Source: Hyparrhenia diplandra (taxonomy: Eukaryota; Streptophyta; Magnoliopsida; Poales; Poaceae). From it: a stretch of DNA of 64,000 nucleotides. A program made the translations under genes and the position numbers. This document shows, in pieces, positions 34,299 to 45,482 of this stretch. The stretch spans positions 1 to 64,000 of the forward strand of contig JADLZK010007780.1 in assembly GCA_015847255.1 (NCBI GenBank), in the 5' to 3' direction. Numbering within the stretch: position 1 is the stretch's first letter; the number at the start of each line of letters is the position of its first letter. The notes below the pieces were generated by a model. That model was not told the origin of the DNA. It did not search any database and saw only the letters and a program-made list of their open reading frames with translations.

Positions 34299-34388
34299 AA
34301 ACCAAGATATTTCATTGACTTCTTTCTTTTGATTTCTTAGGCCAAGAAGAATTCTTCTTCGGTCATTCCAACTCCTCATGCCAGAGAT

Positions 34389-35730
34389 TGTTGATGTTTA
34401 TTAAGTGCTAAAAGAATTAGAAAGATTACGAAGCGCCTCGTAACACCATTGTAGCTTTTCCCTAGGAGAGTATTCTAGAGTATCGTATCCACAGGGAAGC
34501 TTTGGGTAAAGAATTCTAATAACTCACAATCATGTATCTACTAACTTAGCAAACCAACTAGACTAAAGGGAGGTAAGTGATAAATGATAAATATAAATAA
34601 GACTATAAAGCATAAAAGTAATCTATGAATAGAAATACGACTCTAAGAATACTATGATAAATGAATAGCTTAGCTAATTAACAGGACAACGGGAGAGGCA
34701 AAGGTTCCTAATTACTTCTCTATTACTTTGGATCTAAGATAACTAAAGTATGGATAAATATAGCAATCACACTTAAACACTTCGGGACATCAGAACACTA
34801 ACCACAGAAAGGGATGAGAAGGAGGCTAGGAAGCTCTGACTAAAGTCCTACAAACACCAACCCGAATGTGGTGGAATATGTCGGCCGTCAGGGCTGTCAC
34901 CACCTGGGGCTACCACAAACTATCCGTGGGATTGGGTGCAATCTCAGGTAACCTCTAGTCTAGACACCATGTCTACACTATTAATTACTACTCTAATTAT
35001 GTCTATAACTAGACCACTCGATGCGAGCGAAGATCCCATGCTAAAGCATAAATACTACACTAACCATAAATATATGAAAGGCATAAAACTAAATGGAGAA
35101 GATAAATATATTAAAGCATAAGTCTTGTAGAGAAAAGATACAAAGACATACCAAACTCTGAAGACTCTCCAGAACCGGAGCACAGCTCTGCTCTCCCTAA
35201 CTCTCAACTAGATCTAATCTATTACATTGGAAAGTCTAACCCTAGATCTACATTGAAGAGAGAGAGTTCCTCACATTGGGACCCCTCTCTAATCAATGAG
35301 ATGAGATGAATAACGAATTAGGCTTTCAGGGGTGAGGTCTGCCTCTGTATTTATAGTCCTGAGGGATGAATCTGAGCCGTTGGATCAAACCGACCTAAAA
35401 CCGACTTAAATCAATGGTTAGATATGATTCTGACAATCCCTTAGGTCTGTGGAGGAAGGTTCCAGAAGCTGGGCCCATTTGGCCAAAGTAGGGGGCCGGG
35501 CGGCCTCCCCCTATGGTAGGTGGGTCCCACCTTTGGCGAGCTGTCTCCTGATGTCTTTTAGGTCCTTGGAATTCATACTAATGGTCGTGGTTCGTAACTT
35601 TTGATTCTGGACTCCAAATGTGGCAAGTAATATGTCCATTTCGATCGTCTCGACGAGCTCTTCGCAATGGTGCACTCTAATCCATCATTTAAGATACTAT
35701 TGCAAATAAAGGTAGCATGAAAGCGCTATA
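34389..35730. mobile_element. LTR fragment related to the TGTTGGTATTT family
   Basis: Starts TGTTGATGTTTATTAAGTGC just behind the PMD gene. It shares GGATCAAACCGACCT, CTTTTGATTCTGGACTC and TTTCGATCGTCTCGACGAGC with the LTR at 36206-37700 but is clearly diverged and lacks the GGTGTCAACA end, so it is truncated on the right. No genes; short AT-rich open frames are not credible. Confidence 0.6.
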
Positions 35731-36205
35731 GAGATAATCAAAATGGAGATGAAAAAACATGATCATGGTGAGGATTTTTTCTTTTCTTTTTAGATGCAAA
35801 TGATATGAAAATATGCAAGGATTAAGGAACTAAACATGCAGCGGGTTTAATATAAGAAAATATAAACTAAATGAAGTGAATGCATAAATAAACTTATCAT
35901 GCAATGGAATGCATAAAAAGATAACTACTCAAAGTTTAAAGTCTATGAGCAAGACTATCTCACCTTTCCTGATCATACTTACATGCCATGATATGTAGCT
36001 TCTATGTTCGTCACTTGAGATGTGTTTTGAATACCGGTGGCGACAACCTTTTTCTCAAATCTGCTCATTGTTAGAATCAAAATATATATAAATGAATAAA
36101 CAAACCTTTGATATGGCGGGGTTCCAATGTTGATGAATCTTGAATGATCGGGATCCCCTGGGTTCTATAATGTTTCTTCTTTCTTTCTTGTGGAAGTTTG
36201 CCGAA
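35731..36205 (-). other. Internal (5' untranslated-like) region of a retroelement
   Basis: Non-coding AT-rich sequence between two related LTRs. Given the minus-strand orientation suggested by the polypurine tract beyond 37700, this should be the part next to a primer-binding site. The sequence abutting the LTR (GGACCTTTCGGCAAACTTCC on the minus strand) is not a convincing tRNA match. Confidence 0.4.
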
Positions 36206-37700
36206 AGGTCCCGTTGGTATTTGATAAGCCTACGAGTAAATATTTATAGTTTGTATAATCCGCAAGTAGTTTAACGGATACCGGCGAGCACTTCACCCGG
36301 GAGAGGGTTTTAATATCGAATCCACGGGGAGGATGGTGTGAGGATAACCGAGGCATATAACTAATCCCCCGAGGCAATCAATCAAGGAACCGGAGAGGAT
36401 AAAGAGATAAGGAGATTCCTACGGTTGTCTAGTTCTTACCCTTGTAAGCTATGTTGATATTGTCTTAAGGGGGACGTACTCAAAGGAAAACATGGACAAA
36501 ACATGCAATCCTCCAGCAACATGGTCCTACTTGGCCTATCATTCGAGGGGTGGACTCTAAAGGAATCAATGGTACTTTGTCACTACCACGAACTACCACA
36601 CGCCCCGGAATGTAGGGTGCATTCACAAGCAACCTCGGTCTAAGCACCACGCCTAAACCTAAGTATACTCCTCTAATCTATAGATTCCCATAGATTAAAG
36701 TACTCAAATAAGAGTTATGAACAATAAGAACAGTAAGAATATTTACTTACTTATATAAGAAGTTGATCCACTATAGAAGTCTTAGGATCAGGCCCCAATG
36801 CTAATGAGACTTGATCCCGATGGTATAAGATGTAGAGGAGTCACCGACAGGTCCGGTGCTTCCTCAGCAGCTCTTCCCTTCACCCACGCTTTAGCTCTAG
36901 GAACAAGATTAGCTCTAGTCTCTCTCATGGGAACTATGGCTCTAATCTCTCTTGATGTTTGCTCTCAACTCACTCTAGGGCTTCTAGTTCTACATGATCT
37001 TCTAATCTAGATTGGAACTAGAGAGGAGAGGTTGTCCTCACATTGGGACACCTCTATGACCAACAGGTCAAGAGATAATGAATAGAATGAGTTAGGGTTT
37101 AGCCCTGGGGTCAGGGGGTCTTCTTATATAGCCCTTGGCTATGAACGATAGCCCTTGGATCAAACCGACCTTGGCAACGGTGTAGATACAACCTCAAAGT
37201 CGGTTACAAACCGACCTAGAAAGATGAGGCTGATTGGTGGAAATAAGGCGGCGGCCGCCGTGGATTTTTAGGCCGGCCGCCAGAGTCCTGTGGCACAATG
37301 AGTTCAAATTTTGTGGGTGCGTAGATCTCGTCGATAGCTTTGTAATGACTGGTATTTTGCAGGAAACGGAGTCCGGATGAGAAAGTTATGACCGTTTTAG
37401 TGAACTCTGCTCTGCAACTGATATCTTTTGATTCTGGACTCTGAATATAACAAACAATATATCCGTTTCGATCGTCTCGACGAGCTGTTTGCAATGGTGC
37501 TATCTTGGAATATGTTTGTAACATGTTTTATTCTTCTTATGTCTTGCAAACTCTAGGCTTTTCCTGTTTAGTCCCTGAAAATATACAAATCACCAAAGCT
37601 CGTGGAATTATGTTAGTAAAGCCCCTAGAGTTATGTTGATATTCATTTTAAGCCCTTATCCATGTTTAGTTGACTAGAAATATTATGCTACAACAGGTGT
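36206..37700 (-). mobile_element. LTR of the TGTTGGTATTT family
   Basis: About 1.5 kb from CGTTGGTATTT (first base mutated) to CAGGTGTCAACA. It is the closest relative in the window of the solo LTR at 3816-5441. On the minus strand it is preceded by AAGCTTGGGGGAGCT (37715-37701), a polypurine tract, which sets the orientation. No coding content. Confidence 0.7.
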
Positions 37701-38640
37701 CAACAAGCTCCCCCAAGCTTACCCTTTGCTAGTCCCTAGCAAAGCCAAACTTAGCAATGGATCAGGAGTTGCTACAATGCTTTCATGCCTCCAAAGTACA
37801 CATGCTTTCAAACAAAATTTTCTCTCCAGATAAGAATAAACTTGCTCAAATTTCAACTTACTCATATTACCTTTAACCGTGGAGCTTATAGCCTTTTCTT
37901 GGGATCTTGGTAATTGAAAGATAGAACAATCAAGTCAAACACCATATCTCAAACTCTTTGTTCAACTGTCCTTCCTGGAGTTTTTGTAAGTTTTCAAAAT
38001 AAGACTCAAAATTCCTGGTATGACTCTCTCAAGTCTCTCATTTATGGTATTTGTGGATCCTCCCTAAGGCAACAAGGTTGTTTTGCCTTTCTCTCATAAT
38101 ATGTGGTATTTTTGGACTAAGGCAGTATGACACTATGCCTTCTTCTCTCTCACCCTATATCTAAGGCTTATATCGTAGCTCATAGGTGGGAGAAAACTAT
38201 ATCTACTTACTAAGCATATATTGTAAGTTCAAGCAACGGATCCAAAGTCACGAGTCACACCGATCAAGTGGTGCATGTGTATGGTGGATAGAAGATGGTA
38301 GGAATATAGTAAGGTGTATGGAATGAATGAGGGGAAAGTCTAATTCTACTTTTGCTCCTTGAGGAATCATCTCTTTTTTGGAATCTGGAAACTTTGAGAG
38401 AACTTGGGTTGCACTTCTTTCTTTCTTTATTTTTTTTTTGTGGAGAGGCGAGCATCTAAGTACCCATTGTTTTCAGCGGACACTTGTCCATTTTTTTATC
38501 TCTCCTTTATTCTTTCTTTTCCTTAGGTTGGTAGGCTCTACTCGCCCCGTAGGACACTTGTCCATTTTTCATCTTCCTTTTTATTCTATATAATAAATAT
38601 ATATATATATTTTTAAAATACAACCCAAATCTCTTTTTGC
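37701..38640 (-). other. Internal 3' region of a non-autonomous LTR element
   Basis: Directly follows the LTR at 37700 and contains no gag or pol. GGACACTTGTCCATTTTT occurs twice (near 38479 and 38551). The right limit is lost in an AT microsatellite (38595-38612). Confidence 0.45.
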
Positions 38641-40972
38641 AATTTGTTTTGACATTTCAGATCCCGAAGCAACTGCTTCAGACCATCATAGGCACCAGGT
38701 GCCTGCTTACTAAATAGAAGCGTTTTTATATATGAAAGGAACCAAGTTCCATGTGTTCCTCATTTGCAGATTGTGCGTTTGCAGAGGCAGTGGAGAAACT
38801 TCAGAAAGTTATCGTAGATTCTATGTTGAGTTATAAAGAAAATATTGACCAAGACATTCTGAAAAAGGTCATTCTGAATATAATAAGCTATTCCATGTTT
38901 TTTCTAATATACTGTACTGTCCTTGTCAGGTGCCAGACTGACAAGGTTTCATTTTATTTGCAGGATCCAACAAAGCTTATTGGTGCTGTTTTAGCAAAAA
39001 ATATTACTTATTTCCTACCTTCTTTTTCATCTGACTACAGGTATTAGAATACTAAATATGGATATAACTAGAGAGGAATCGAAAATGATAAGCATGGCAT
39101 GGATTTGAATTGAACTTGGTCTTGGATTTTCAAGAGCACAGTGAACAGCCCTATCATTTTATTGCCTGCAGTGGTCTGGTAAACAGCATGTATTTACTAA
39201 TATGTAGTCCAAGAGGGATAGTTGTCATGTTTCACCAGACATCTGGTCATGTAAAAATCTTAGGATAATTTCACCAAATATGAAACTTTCAAAGCATACT
39301 ATACATAATTGTCAACTGTAACTATGCAAGTCACCATGTGCAGTACATGAATACAAAGTAGCTTCCTTCTGACATCTTGCATCTATAGGAGGATAGCTAT
39401 CTCTTGAAATGTTCAATTTCCTTCATAGAAATTCTAGAATGATTCCCCAAATTTTTGAGTAGGATTCATGGTCCTCCTGTCCATTACGTAAATGTAAATT
39501 TCATCAACATTAATGTGTTATTCACTAAAAATTGTATCTTTTACATGAATTGTGCGGCTGCTTGTCAATCAATTCTCGGGCTGTCAAATGCATTAATCAC
39601 ATTAGTCTTATTATAATCTCAAAGTACATTTTGCTTTCAGGTTACTTTTCTTTAATGTATATGTTGTCCTGCCGCTTGCTCAAACCTCAAGTATATTCTT
39701 GGATCTTAATTGTTTCAACTATATTTTCTTAAATACTAATTTCTGTACTGGAAACATGTTTCTGTATGATAGCAGGTTCTACGGTAGGTGGCCATTGTAG
39801 GGTGCTCCCTCCAAATTCTAATTCCATGACCCTCTTGGCCTCTCCTTTTCTTTATTGCCCTTGCAGAATCTTACATGTATTTTGTCAGATAGAACAACAA
39901 GTGCAGAGCGAGCTTAGAAGCCTAATCTGGAGCCCATGATCATTGCCCGACACCTAAAACTGGATAAAGGAAAAAGAGGTGGGGTAACACCATTGGTAAC
40001 TTCTGTACTGCACAAGCAGCATTTTTATATCATTTCCTCCGAATTTGTCTTTACAGCTGATTCCACTTATCTTTTACTGCTATGACGAACAACATAGTTG
40101 CAAACTTTTAACGAGACTTGCCATTTTCAGTTGGATGTAGAGTCATTCCAGTCATATCCACACATCTGCACTCCGTGTTGCTGCTGCAGCCTCACAAATT
40201 CAATTCAATATGTTGTTTTGTTGAAACAACACCCACTCTAGCCTGTGTACAATCACTACTCTTTTGAACAGAAATTACAACACTTCAAAGCAAAATTGGC
40301 CTACAATTCATTCATTCCACATTTTGATTTCTTTTCTTACAGCAGAGCTCAAGTATGGTAGTAACAAATTACTAAGTTATCTGAAACTGTGCCTCCAACC
40401 TCTCCAGGGGTTGCTGCAGGACGGCCAGCAGATTGCCGAGGAGAAGCTCTTCCTGTGTTCCTGAACGACGTCTACCTCCTGCTCAAGGTACAGGACTGCA
40501 AATTGGTGTCTCAGCTTGGTTGCTATGTTCCCTCTGGTCACAAGATGCTCATCGAGCCTCGACCACATTCTCATCAGTAAGAGCTCCCTCTGTACTTAGT
40601 CAATGCTAGTATCAATGGTAGCAGGTTTGGTATTTATAAAGTAATCTCTTGTACAAGGAATGATTAATTCAATGTTTCTCCAAAAAAATAGATGAAAATA
40701 TGCATGACTGATCTATTTGGCTATTATATAAAGACTTGATCCTTTATTGATAAACTACACATTTTCAGTAAAAGCGAGTAACAGACGGAAGACACTTTCG
40801 AATATGCTATGGTTCGATATTGTTATCTGAAATATGTAGCTTTGTTGGTACTGAGTAGAAATCCGATGAAATAACAATCCAATTAACTTTCAGAATTAGT
40901 TGTACAGACCTCTGATGGGTTTTGATCATGCTATTAGTATATCCAAATTTAGGTAAAACATTGATCTTATCA
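38641..40972 (+). other. Exon-like remnants of an unidentified gene
   Basis: Three stretches have splice-like borders on the plus strand. First, after CATTTGCAG at 38768, AFAEAVEKLQKVIVDSMLSY then KENIDQDILKK. Second, after TTATTTGCAG at 38963, DPTKLIGAVLAK. Third, after CCTCTCCAG at 40407, a terminal piece with FLNDVYLLLKVQDCKLVSQL and GCYVPSGHKM, stopping at 40580. I do not recognise the protein and cannot show that they belong to one gene. The sequence between them is AT-rich and intron-like. Confidence 0.35.
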
Positions 40973-41140
40973 TGGAAGGGTGGGCCTTGTCCAAGCGGTA
41001 GAGTCTTACCGCTTGTGACAGGAAGGTCCCCGGTTCGAGTTGCGGTCTCCTCGCATTGCACAGCGAGGGTAAGGCTTTGCCACTGACACCCTTCCCCAGA
41101 CCCTGCATACAGCGGGAGCTCTCTGCGTTGGGTGCGCCCT
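40973..41140 (+). mobile_element. tRNA-derived SINE with 13 bp target duplication
   Basis: A 168 bp element with a tRNA-like head (GTCCAAGCGGTAGAGTCTTA as A-box region, GGTTCGAGTTG as B box) and a body ending GGGTGCGCCCT. Flanking repeats ATTGATCTTATCA (40960-40972) and ATTGATATTATCA (41141-41153) differ at one base. It is not a functional tRNA gene: no cloverleaf beyond the D and T arms. Confidence 0.85.
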
Positions 41141-41429
41141 ATTGATATTATCAAGCCATAGAATAATATAATAACTCAAGTACTTCAACATCCTTGCATC
41201 TTGAACTCCTGATTATGCTTTTGTTGTGAATATTAACCATGACAAGTTACCTCGACTTCAAAATCACCATATATCAGTAACGGATGATCTCTTAGTTAAA
41301 TCTTAAATTGTAAATGTAAGGACCACCTTCATTGGTACTAACTGCACTAAACCTTTTGCTATAAATATTAGAACTACTAATTCACTTTGTACAATTTCAT
41401 GTTTAAATCAAATACTAATAGAAGGTACT

Positions 41430-42298
41430 GAGATATAAACGGTTGGCTGGCACACTCCAAGAAGGGGCGCGGCAAGGCCGCGCCAGCTTTTCTAGTTGAA
41501 CCGAGGGAGAAGGAGACAGAGGAGGAACGGAGGGGCAGGGGCAGAGGGAAGGCGGGCGTCTCAGCGGTGCTGCGGCGGTGCAGTCCCGGCAGGCGCCCAT
41601 GGGGGTGGCGAGCTGGCCGGGTGGTGGCGTGGTGGAGTTCCAGCGGCGGGCGGAGGCAAGGCGCAGGCGGCTGCCGGGCAGAACCGTGAGCAGAGGCGGT
41701 AGCGTGGCCGACCAAGGCCCGGCGCGGCATTGATGGGCGAGGCGCAGTCCCGGGCGAAGCGCCGGGCCGGCTCTTGGCGGGTCGCACCCGCCTCGCCGGG
41801 CGGGGTGTCCGGCGCAGCGGCGGACGACGGTGTTCCGGCGAAGTGGCAGGCGGGCAGCGCTGCATGGCGAGCCGGGCGGGCTCGGCGTGGGCGCTTAGCG
41901 AGGTGCTCGGCCCGTGTGCCCGCGCGGTGGGACGACGGAGACGCGATGCGGCGTCCTCGACACGGGCAGTGCTCGCCCCCGCCGTTTTGGCTCAGGCGGC
42001 TTGGGCGGCGACCTCAGCTCCGGCGGGCGTAAGGCAGGCACGGCGGTGGACAGATGCGGAGCGCCGGCATCTACTTGGTCAACATGGGCGGAGCGCGTGG
42101 CGTCTCGGCGAGGCTGGGCTTGCCGGCGCTCCGGCGGCTCTCGCATGGCTCTAGCGTGCTCGGCCAGGGCACGAGCCCGGCTTGGCAGCGGGCGCGACGG
42201 AGCCCCGGAAAGTGCGAGAGCAGAGGGATGGGGGAAGGAAGAGGGACAGGAGCGCCATGCTCCTACGCAGGGCCCCGGTTCTTCCTTCTCGCGCCAAG
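41430..42298. other. GC-rich region left of the LTR element, no clear gene
   Basis: Very GC-rich. All frames are open for long stretches and encode Ala/Arg/Gly/Pro-rich low-complexity sequence, which is expected from composition. I see no domain. It continues, after removal of the element at 42299-45740, at 45746. It may itself be part of a non-autonomous transposon. Confidence 0.45.
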
Positions 42299-42555
42299 TG
42301 TCAGCAACCCACAATCTGGGCTACTAATCTCACTGCAATATTCTCTAAATCCTCTGGAACCGGGTACAAGGAGGAAGAGAGGGAGAGCTGAGAGAGAAGA
42401 TGAACAGTAACTCGGTACAGGAAAAGTAAAGGGTAAAGGGTAATTGATAATTTTGATTGATTGATTTGCTTGGGGTCTCCTGGTGGCCTTAAGTAGCTGG
42501 AGTCCTCCTTTGCCCAGCCCGACGTGAGTGGCCCACATGGAAGAGGTAGCTGACA
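42299..42555 (-). repeat. 3' LTR of the gene-capturing retrotransposon
   Basis: 257 bp, TGTCAGC...GCTGACA. It contains AAGTAAAGGGTAAAGGGTAA and GGTGGCCTTAAGTAGCTGGA, both also present in the partner LTR. Confidence 0.93.
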
Positions 42556-42566
42556 TTCCTCCCTCC

Positions 42567-44183
42567 TTAAATAGCGGCTTTCCCACAAGCCGCTGCAATG
42601 ATCTCTGCAATGATCTTCTCCTCAGCCGTGCACAGGACAACGTCGGACAGCCTTGCCACCACGCTACCGCTGGACTTGTAGGGACCGATGAGGAGGATCT
42701 TGCCAGCCGAGACGACGTCGAGGATGTAGATGAAGTTCACGTGCTGCTCAGCTTCTGTGCACACCAGCAGCGTATGTAGGAGCTCCAGCGGAGCCGCTGC
42801 AGCCTTCACCATCGTTGTGACACCTGCAGTCTTGAAGACGTACTTATCAGAGAAGTGGTTGACGCCACTCTGCGAACACTTGGTGGACATCAAGTTGTGA
42901 CACTCTTCATCAGATTTGATGGAACTCAGTAGCACGCCATTGTCAATATACTCAATGCCCAACTGAATCTCCTTAACCACAGTGCTCAGGAAGCTATCTG
43001 TACGCTGAACAAATCCATCTTGTATGGAGCCTTCGGCATCAATGAATGGAAATTTGCCATCACAGAATTCAGATATAGCATGCATGGTAGCAGTATCATG
43101 ATCTGAGATGAAACTGAACTTGTGGATCTGGACATGGTGGCCATCAAAGAGAAGAGCAGCACTTATCTTGAGCATAGGGATGTCCAGGAAGCTGGGGTCC
43201 ATCCGTGCAAGGTTCACCATCACCCCGAACGTGACGTGCTCCTGGGCTAGTGTAGCCGGCTCGAGTGTCAAGACAGTCATCGGCACCATGTAGCAGAAGA
43301 GGTCCATGGAGTCCAACTTTCCCTCCTCGGACATCAGCAGTATCTCCTGCAGCACGGTCCTGAGAGCACAGCCTGTCGTGCCGGTGACGATGACGCACAT
43401 GACGAATCCGAAGAGGTGGAAGCTTGGCTCTCCCCAGGTGGTGAAGACGATGCCGACGGGGACGAGCGCCCGGAGATCGCCCAGCATTCCGGACGCGGAC
43501 ATGGTGTACGCGTCGAGCTGATTGGTGAAGCTGTTGCCGAAGAGGATTGGAGTCGAACAGATGGTGGGCGTGTCCATCCAGCCTGCAGCGTGCTTGACGA
43601 AGACGTTGGGGAGGGGCAGGCAGGCGGCGTAGAGGCGTGCTCGAGGCCCAGCTGGCGGAGCAAGCTCGCCACGGTCGTGACGCAGGCGCGCTCCAAGTCG
43701 GCGTCCCTCACCACTCGCGGCGGCCTGGATCCTGGCGTGGGCGCTGATGTTGGCGTCCAGCAGCTCCTGAACGCGGCCTGGAATTGTGGAGGCGTTGTGC
43801 TCGCCACGGAACGGCACGACGCACTTGTACTGAGACACGATAGGCGGTGCCGGCGAAGTCTGGGCGCCCACGAACTCGGGAAGATGCGCTCGTCCTGCAC
43901 GCCTGCGCGTGACGACGAGCTCGGCGAACATGGCGCTGGATGAGCTGGGCGGCGTGGACTTCCTTCCCAGCTCGGCGGCGCACGGAGCGCAGATGGAGTC
44001 GTAGGGCGGACGAGGCCGGCGTAGCGTGCCGGGCGCGCCCTTGAGGTCGGCGTAGTGGTGCTGCATCGGTGGTTGCGGCCGCGCACTGCCGGGTTGAAGA
44101 GCGTGGGCGCGGCCTTGGCAGCGCGGTGGCATGGTGGCGGCGCAAGGTGCCCGGCGTGAGGAGGAGCCTGGTGGCGCCGGCAT
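42567..44183 (-). CDS. Chimeric ORF: sugar-phosphate translocator and VWA (WAV3-like) fragments
   Basis: One uninterrupted frame of about 540 codons (first ATG near 44183; open from 44213), lying antisense to the window and sense to the retrotransposon. Residues are counted from 44213. About 248-338 (43470-43198) resemble the triose-/sugar-phosphate translocator family: VPVGIVFTTWGEPSFHLFGF, CALRTVLQEILLMSEEGKLD, SMDLFCYMVPMTVLTLEPAT. About 352-433 (43160-42915) resemble the von Willebrand A domain part of plant RING/VWA E3 ligases of WAV3/EDA40 type: DGHHVQIHKFSFISDHDTAT, MHAISEFCDGKFPFIDAEGS, IQDGFVQRTDSFLSTVVKEI. The rest, including the C-terminus ending AACGKAAI, I cannot place. Neither host domain is complete: few membrane helices and no RING. 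No introns interrupt them, as expected for capture through RNA. Function is unknown; it may be translated. Confidence 0.72.
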   Translation of the reverse strand: MPAPPGSSSRRAPCAATMPPRCQGRAHALQPGSARPQPPMQHHYADLKGAPGTLRRPRPPYDSICAPCAAELGRKSTPPSSSSAMFAELVVTRRRAGRAHLPEFVGAQTSPAPPIVSQYKCVVPFRGEHNASTIPGRVQELLDANISAHARIQAAASGEGRRLGARLRHDRGELAPPAGPRARLYAACLPLPNVFVKHAAGWMDTPTICSTPILFGNSFTNQLDAYTMSASGMLGDLRALVPVGIVFTTWGEPSFHLFGFVMCVIVTGTTGCALRTVLQEILLMSEEGKLDSMDLFCYMVPMTVLTLEPATLAQEHVTFGVMVNLARMDPSFLDIPMLKISAALLFDGHHVQIHKFSFISDHDTATMHAISEFCDGKFPFIDAEGSIQDGFVQRTDSFLSTVVKEIQLGIEYIDNGVLLSSIKSDEECHNLMSTKCSQSGVNHFSDKYVFKTAGVTTMVKAAAAPLELLHTLLVCTEAEQHVNFIYILDVVSAGKILLIGPYKSSGSVVARLSDVVLCTAEEKIIAEIIAAACGKAAI

Positions 44184-44213
44184 CACGACGCCGTAGCCGC
44201 GAGTCCGCGACAC

Positions 44214-45455
44214 TGCTGGCCCATGTGGAGAAACTCCGCGTGCTCTTCTTCAACTCGCTCAGGCGCCCGACTTGGCGTCCCAACACCGCCCTCCGCGCGC
44301 ACGCACAGCACGGGCCTGCTGGTGGCGGCGACGGATTGCGCGATGATGGAAGGAAGTCGAGGGCGGCGGCGGGGACTCCTTCCAGATGCGGAGGAAGGTG
44401 GGCCGCTGCGTGACCCCACGCAGGGAGGCGGGGCCAAGGCGGGACGCAGAGGAACTCGCCATTGTCGGCGAAGTCGCGGCGCGCGGAGGACGCGCCCGCG
44501 GTCGGCGAGGCCAACGCGGGCGTGGAGGGAGCGCGCCGTGGTCGGCGGCGGCGAGGAACCCGCCATGCTCGGGCGGCGAAGTCGTGGCGGGCGTGGAGGA
44601 GCTCGCCGCGATGGGCGCGGGCGGAGAGGGCGCCCTGGGCGGGGCGAGCGAGTCGGGGTCGAGCAGGCGGGCGGACAAGCTGCGGCGTGGTGAAGCAAGG
44701 GCAGGCTGAACTCGCGTCGGTGGATCCAGGGAGGGCCAGCACCGGCGTTGGTGGCCGGGACGGCGAGATCCAGCTCCGGCCTGGTCCGTGGCGGGCGGTT
44801 GCGGAGAAGGTCGGGGAAGACGACGTAGATGCGGTCGGCTGGCGCATAGCCTTTGGCGAGGACGAGCCTCTCCCAGCTCGGCGCGGCGCGACGACGAACC
44901 CGGACCGCTCGACCTGCGGCGCGAGCTGCTGGGCAGCCTCGGCGGCCTGCGCGCGGCTCGTTCTCCCGACGCGCAGCGCCCGGGGGTGGAAGAGGAGGAA
45001 TCGAGCGGGGACGATGGCCTTGAGCACCTCCCCGCCGGTGGATGGGGGAACCTTCTCGTCCACCTCAAGCTCGGGCGCCCTGGATCGAGAGGGAAATTCC
45101 TCGGGCTTGACGCCTCGGTGGTGGCCGCGGCATCGAGGGCGAAGGAGACGGAATCGAGCGCGGAGGGACGGATTCGTTGTTGAAGAGGCCGCCCCCGGTC
45201 GTCGGCCACGACGTGTGAGCGGCACTGGCGTGCTGCTCCTTCATCGGCTCGAAGACGCGCTCCACGGAAAGGGAAGTAGGCTCGAACAGCCCTCCCCAGT
45301 TGTCCGCAACCACATCGGGAGGGGACCGCTCGGGGATGGCGACGCGGGACTCGATGGCGGCGGAGGTACGCTGCTCCCGAGCATCCCAATCGGGCCTCGA
45401 TCTCGTCGAACCTGCGGAGTATCCGGGCAAAAGCGAGCTCGAGGTACTGATCCAT
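44214..45455 (-). pseudogene. Gag-like start and unassigned GC-rich part of the retrotransposon
   Basis: Starts ATG at 45455 with MDQYLELAFARILRRFDEIE, typical of plant gag N-termini. The frame then changes near 45380 to REQRTSAAIESRVAIPERSP, VVADNWGGLFEPTSLSVERV. Downstream the sequence is very GC-rich and open in several frames on both strands, so the true frame is uncertain. I see no CCHC knuckle, protease or polymerase. Some of it may be a third captured fragment. Confidence 0.5.
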
Positions 45456-45469
45456 GGCGAGGATCGACA

Positions 45470-45481
45470 GAGCTGATACCA
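45470..45481 (-). other. Primer-binding site (tRNA-Met type)
   Basis: The minus strand reads TGGTATCAGCT one base inside the 5' LTR. The first nine bases match the common plant initiator-Met PBS. Confidence 0.85.
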
Positions 45482-45482
45482 C

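Noticed and set aside
40981..41052. Possible tRNA gene
   Set aside because: It has A and B boxes but no full cloverleaf, and it is embedded in a 168 bp unit with target duplications, so it is a SINE.
41496..42410. Several overlapping open frames on both strands
   Set aside because: Open by GC composition alone; low-complexity translations, no codon or domain support.
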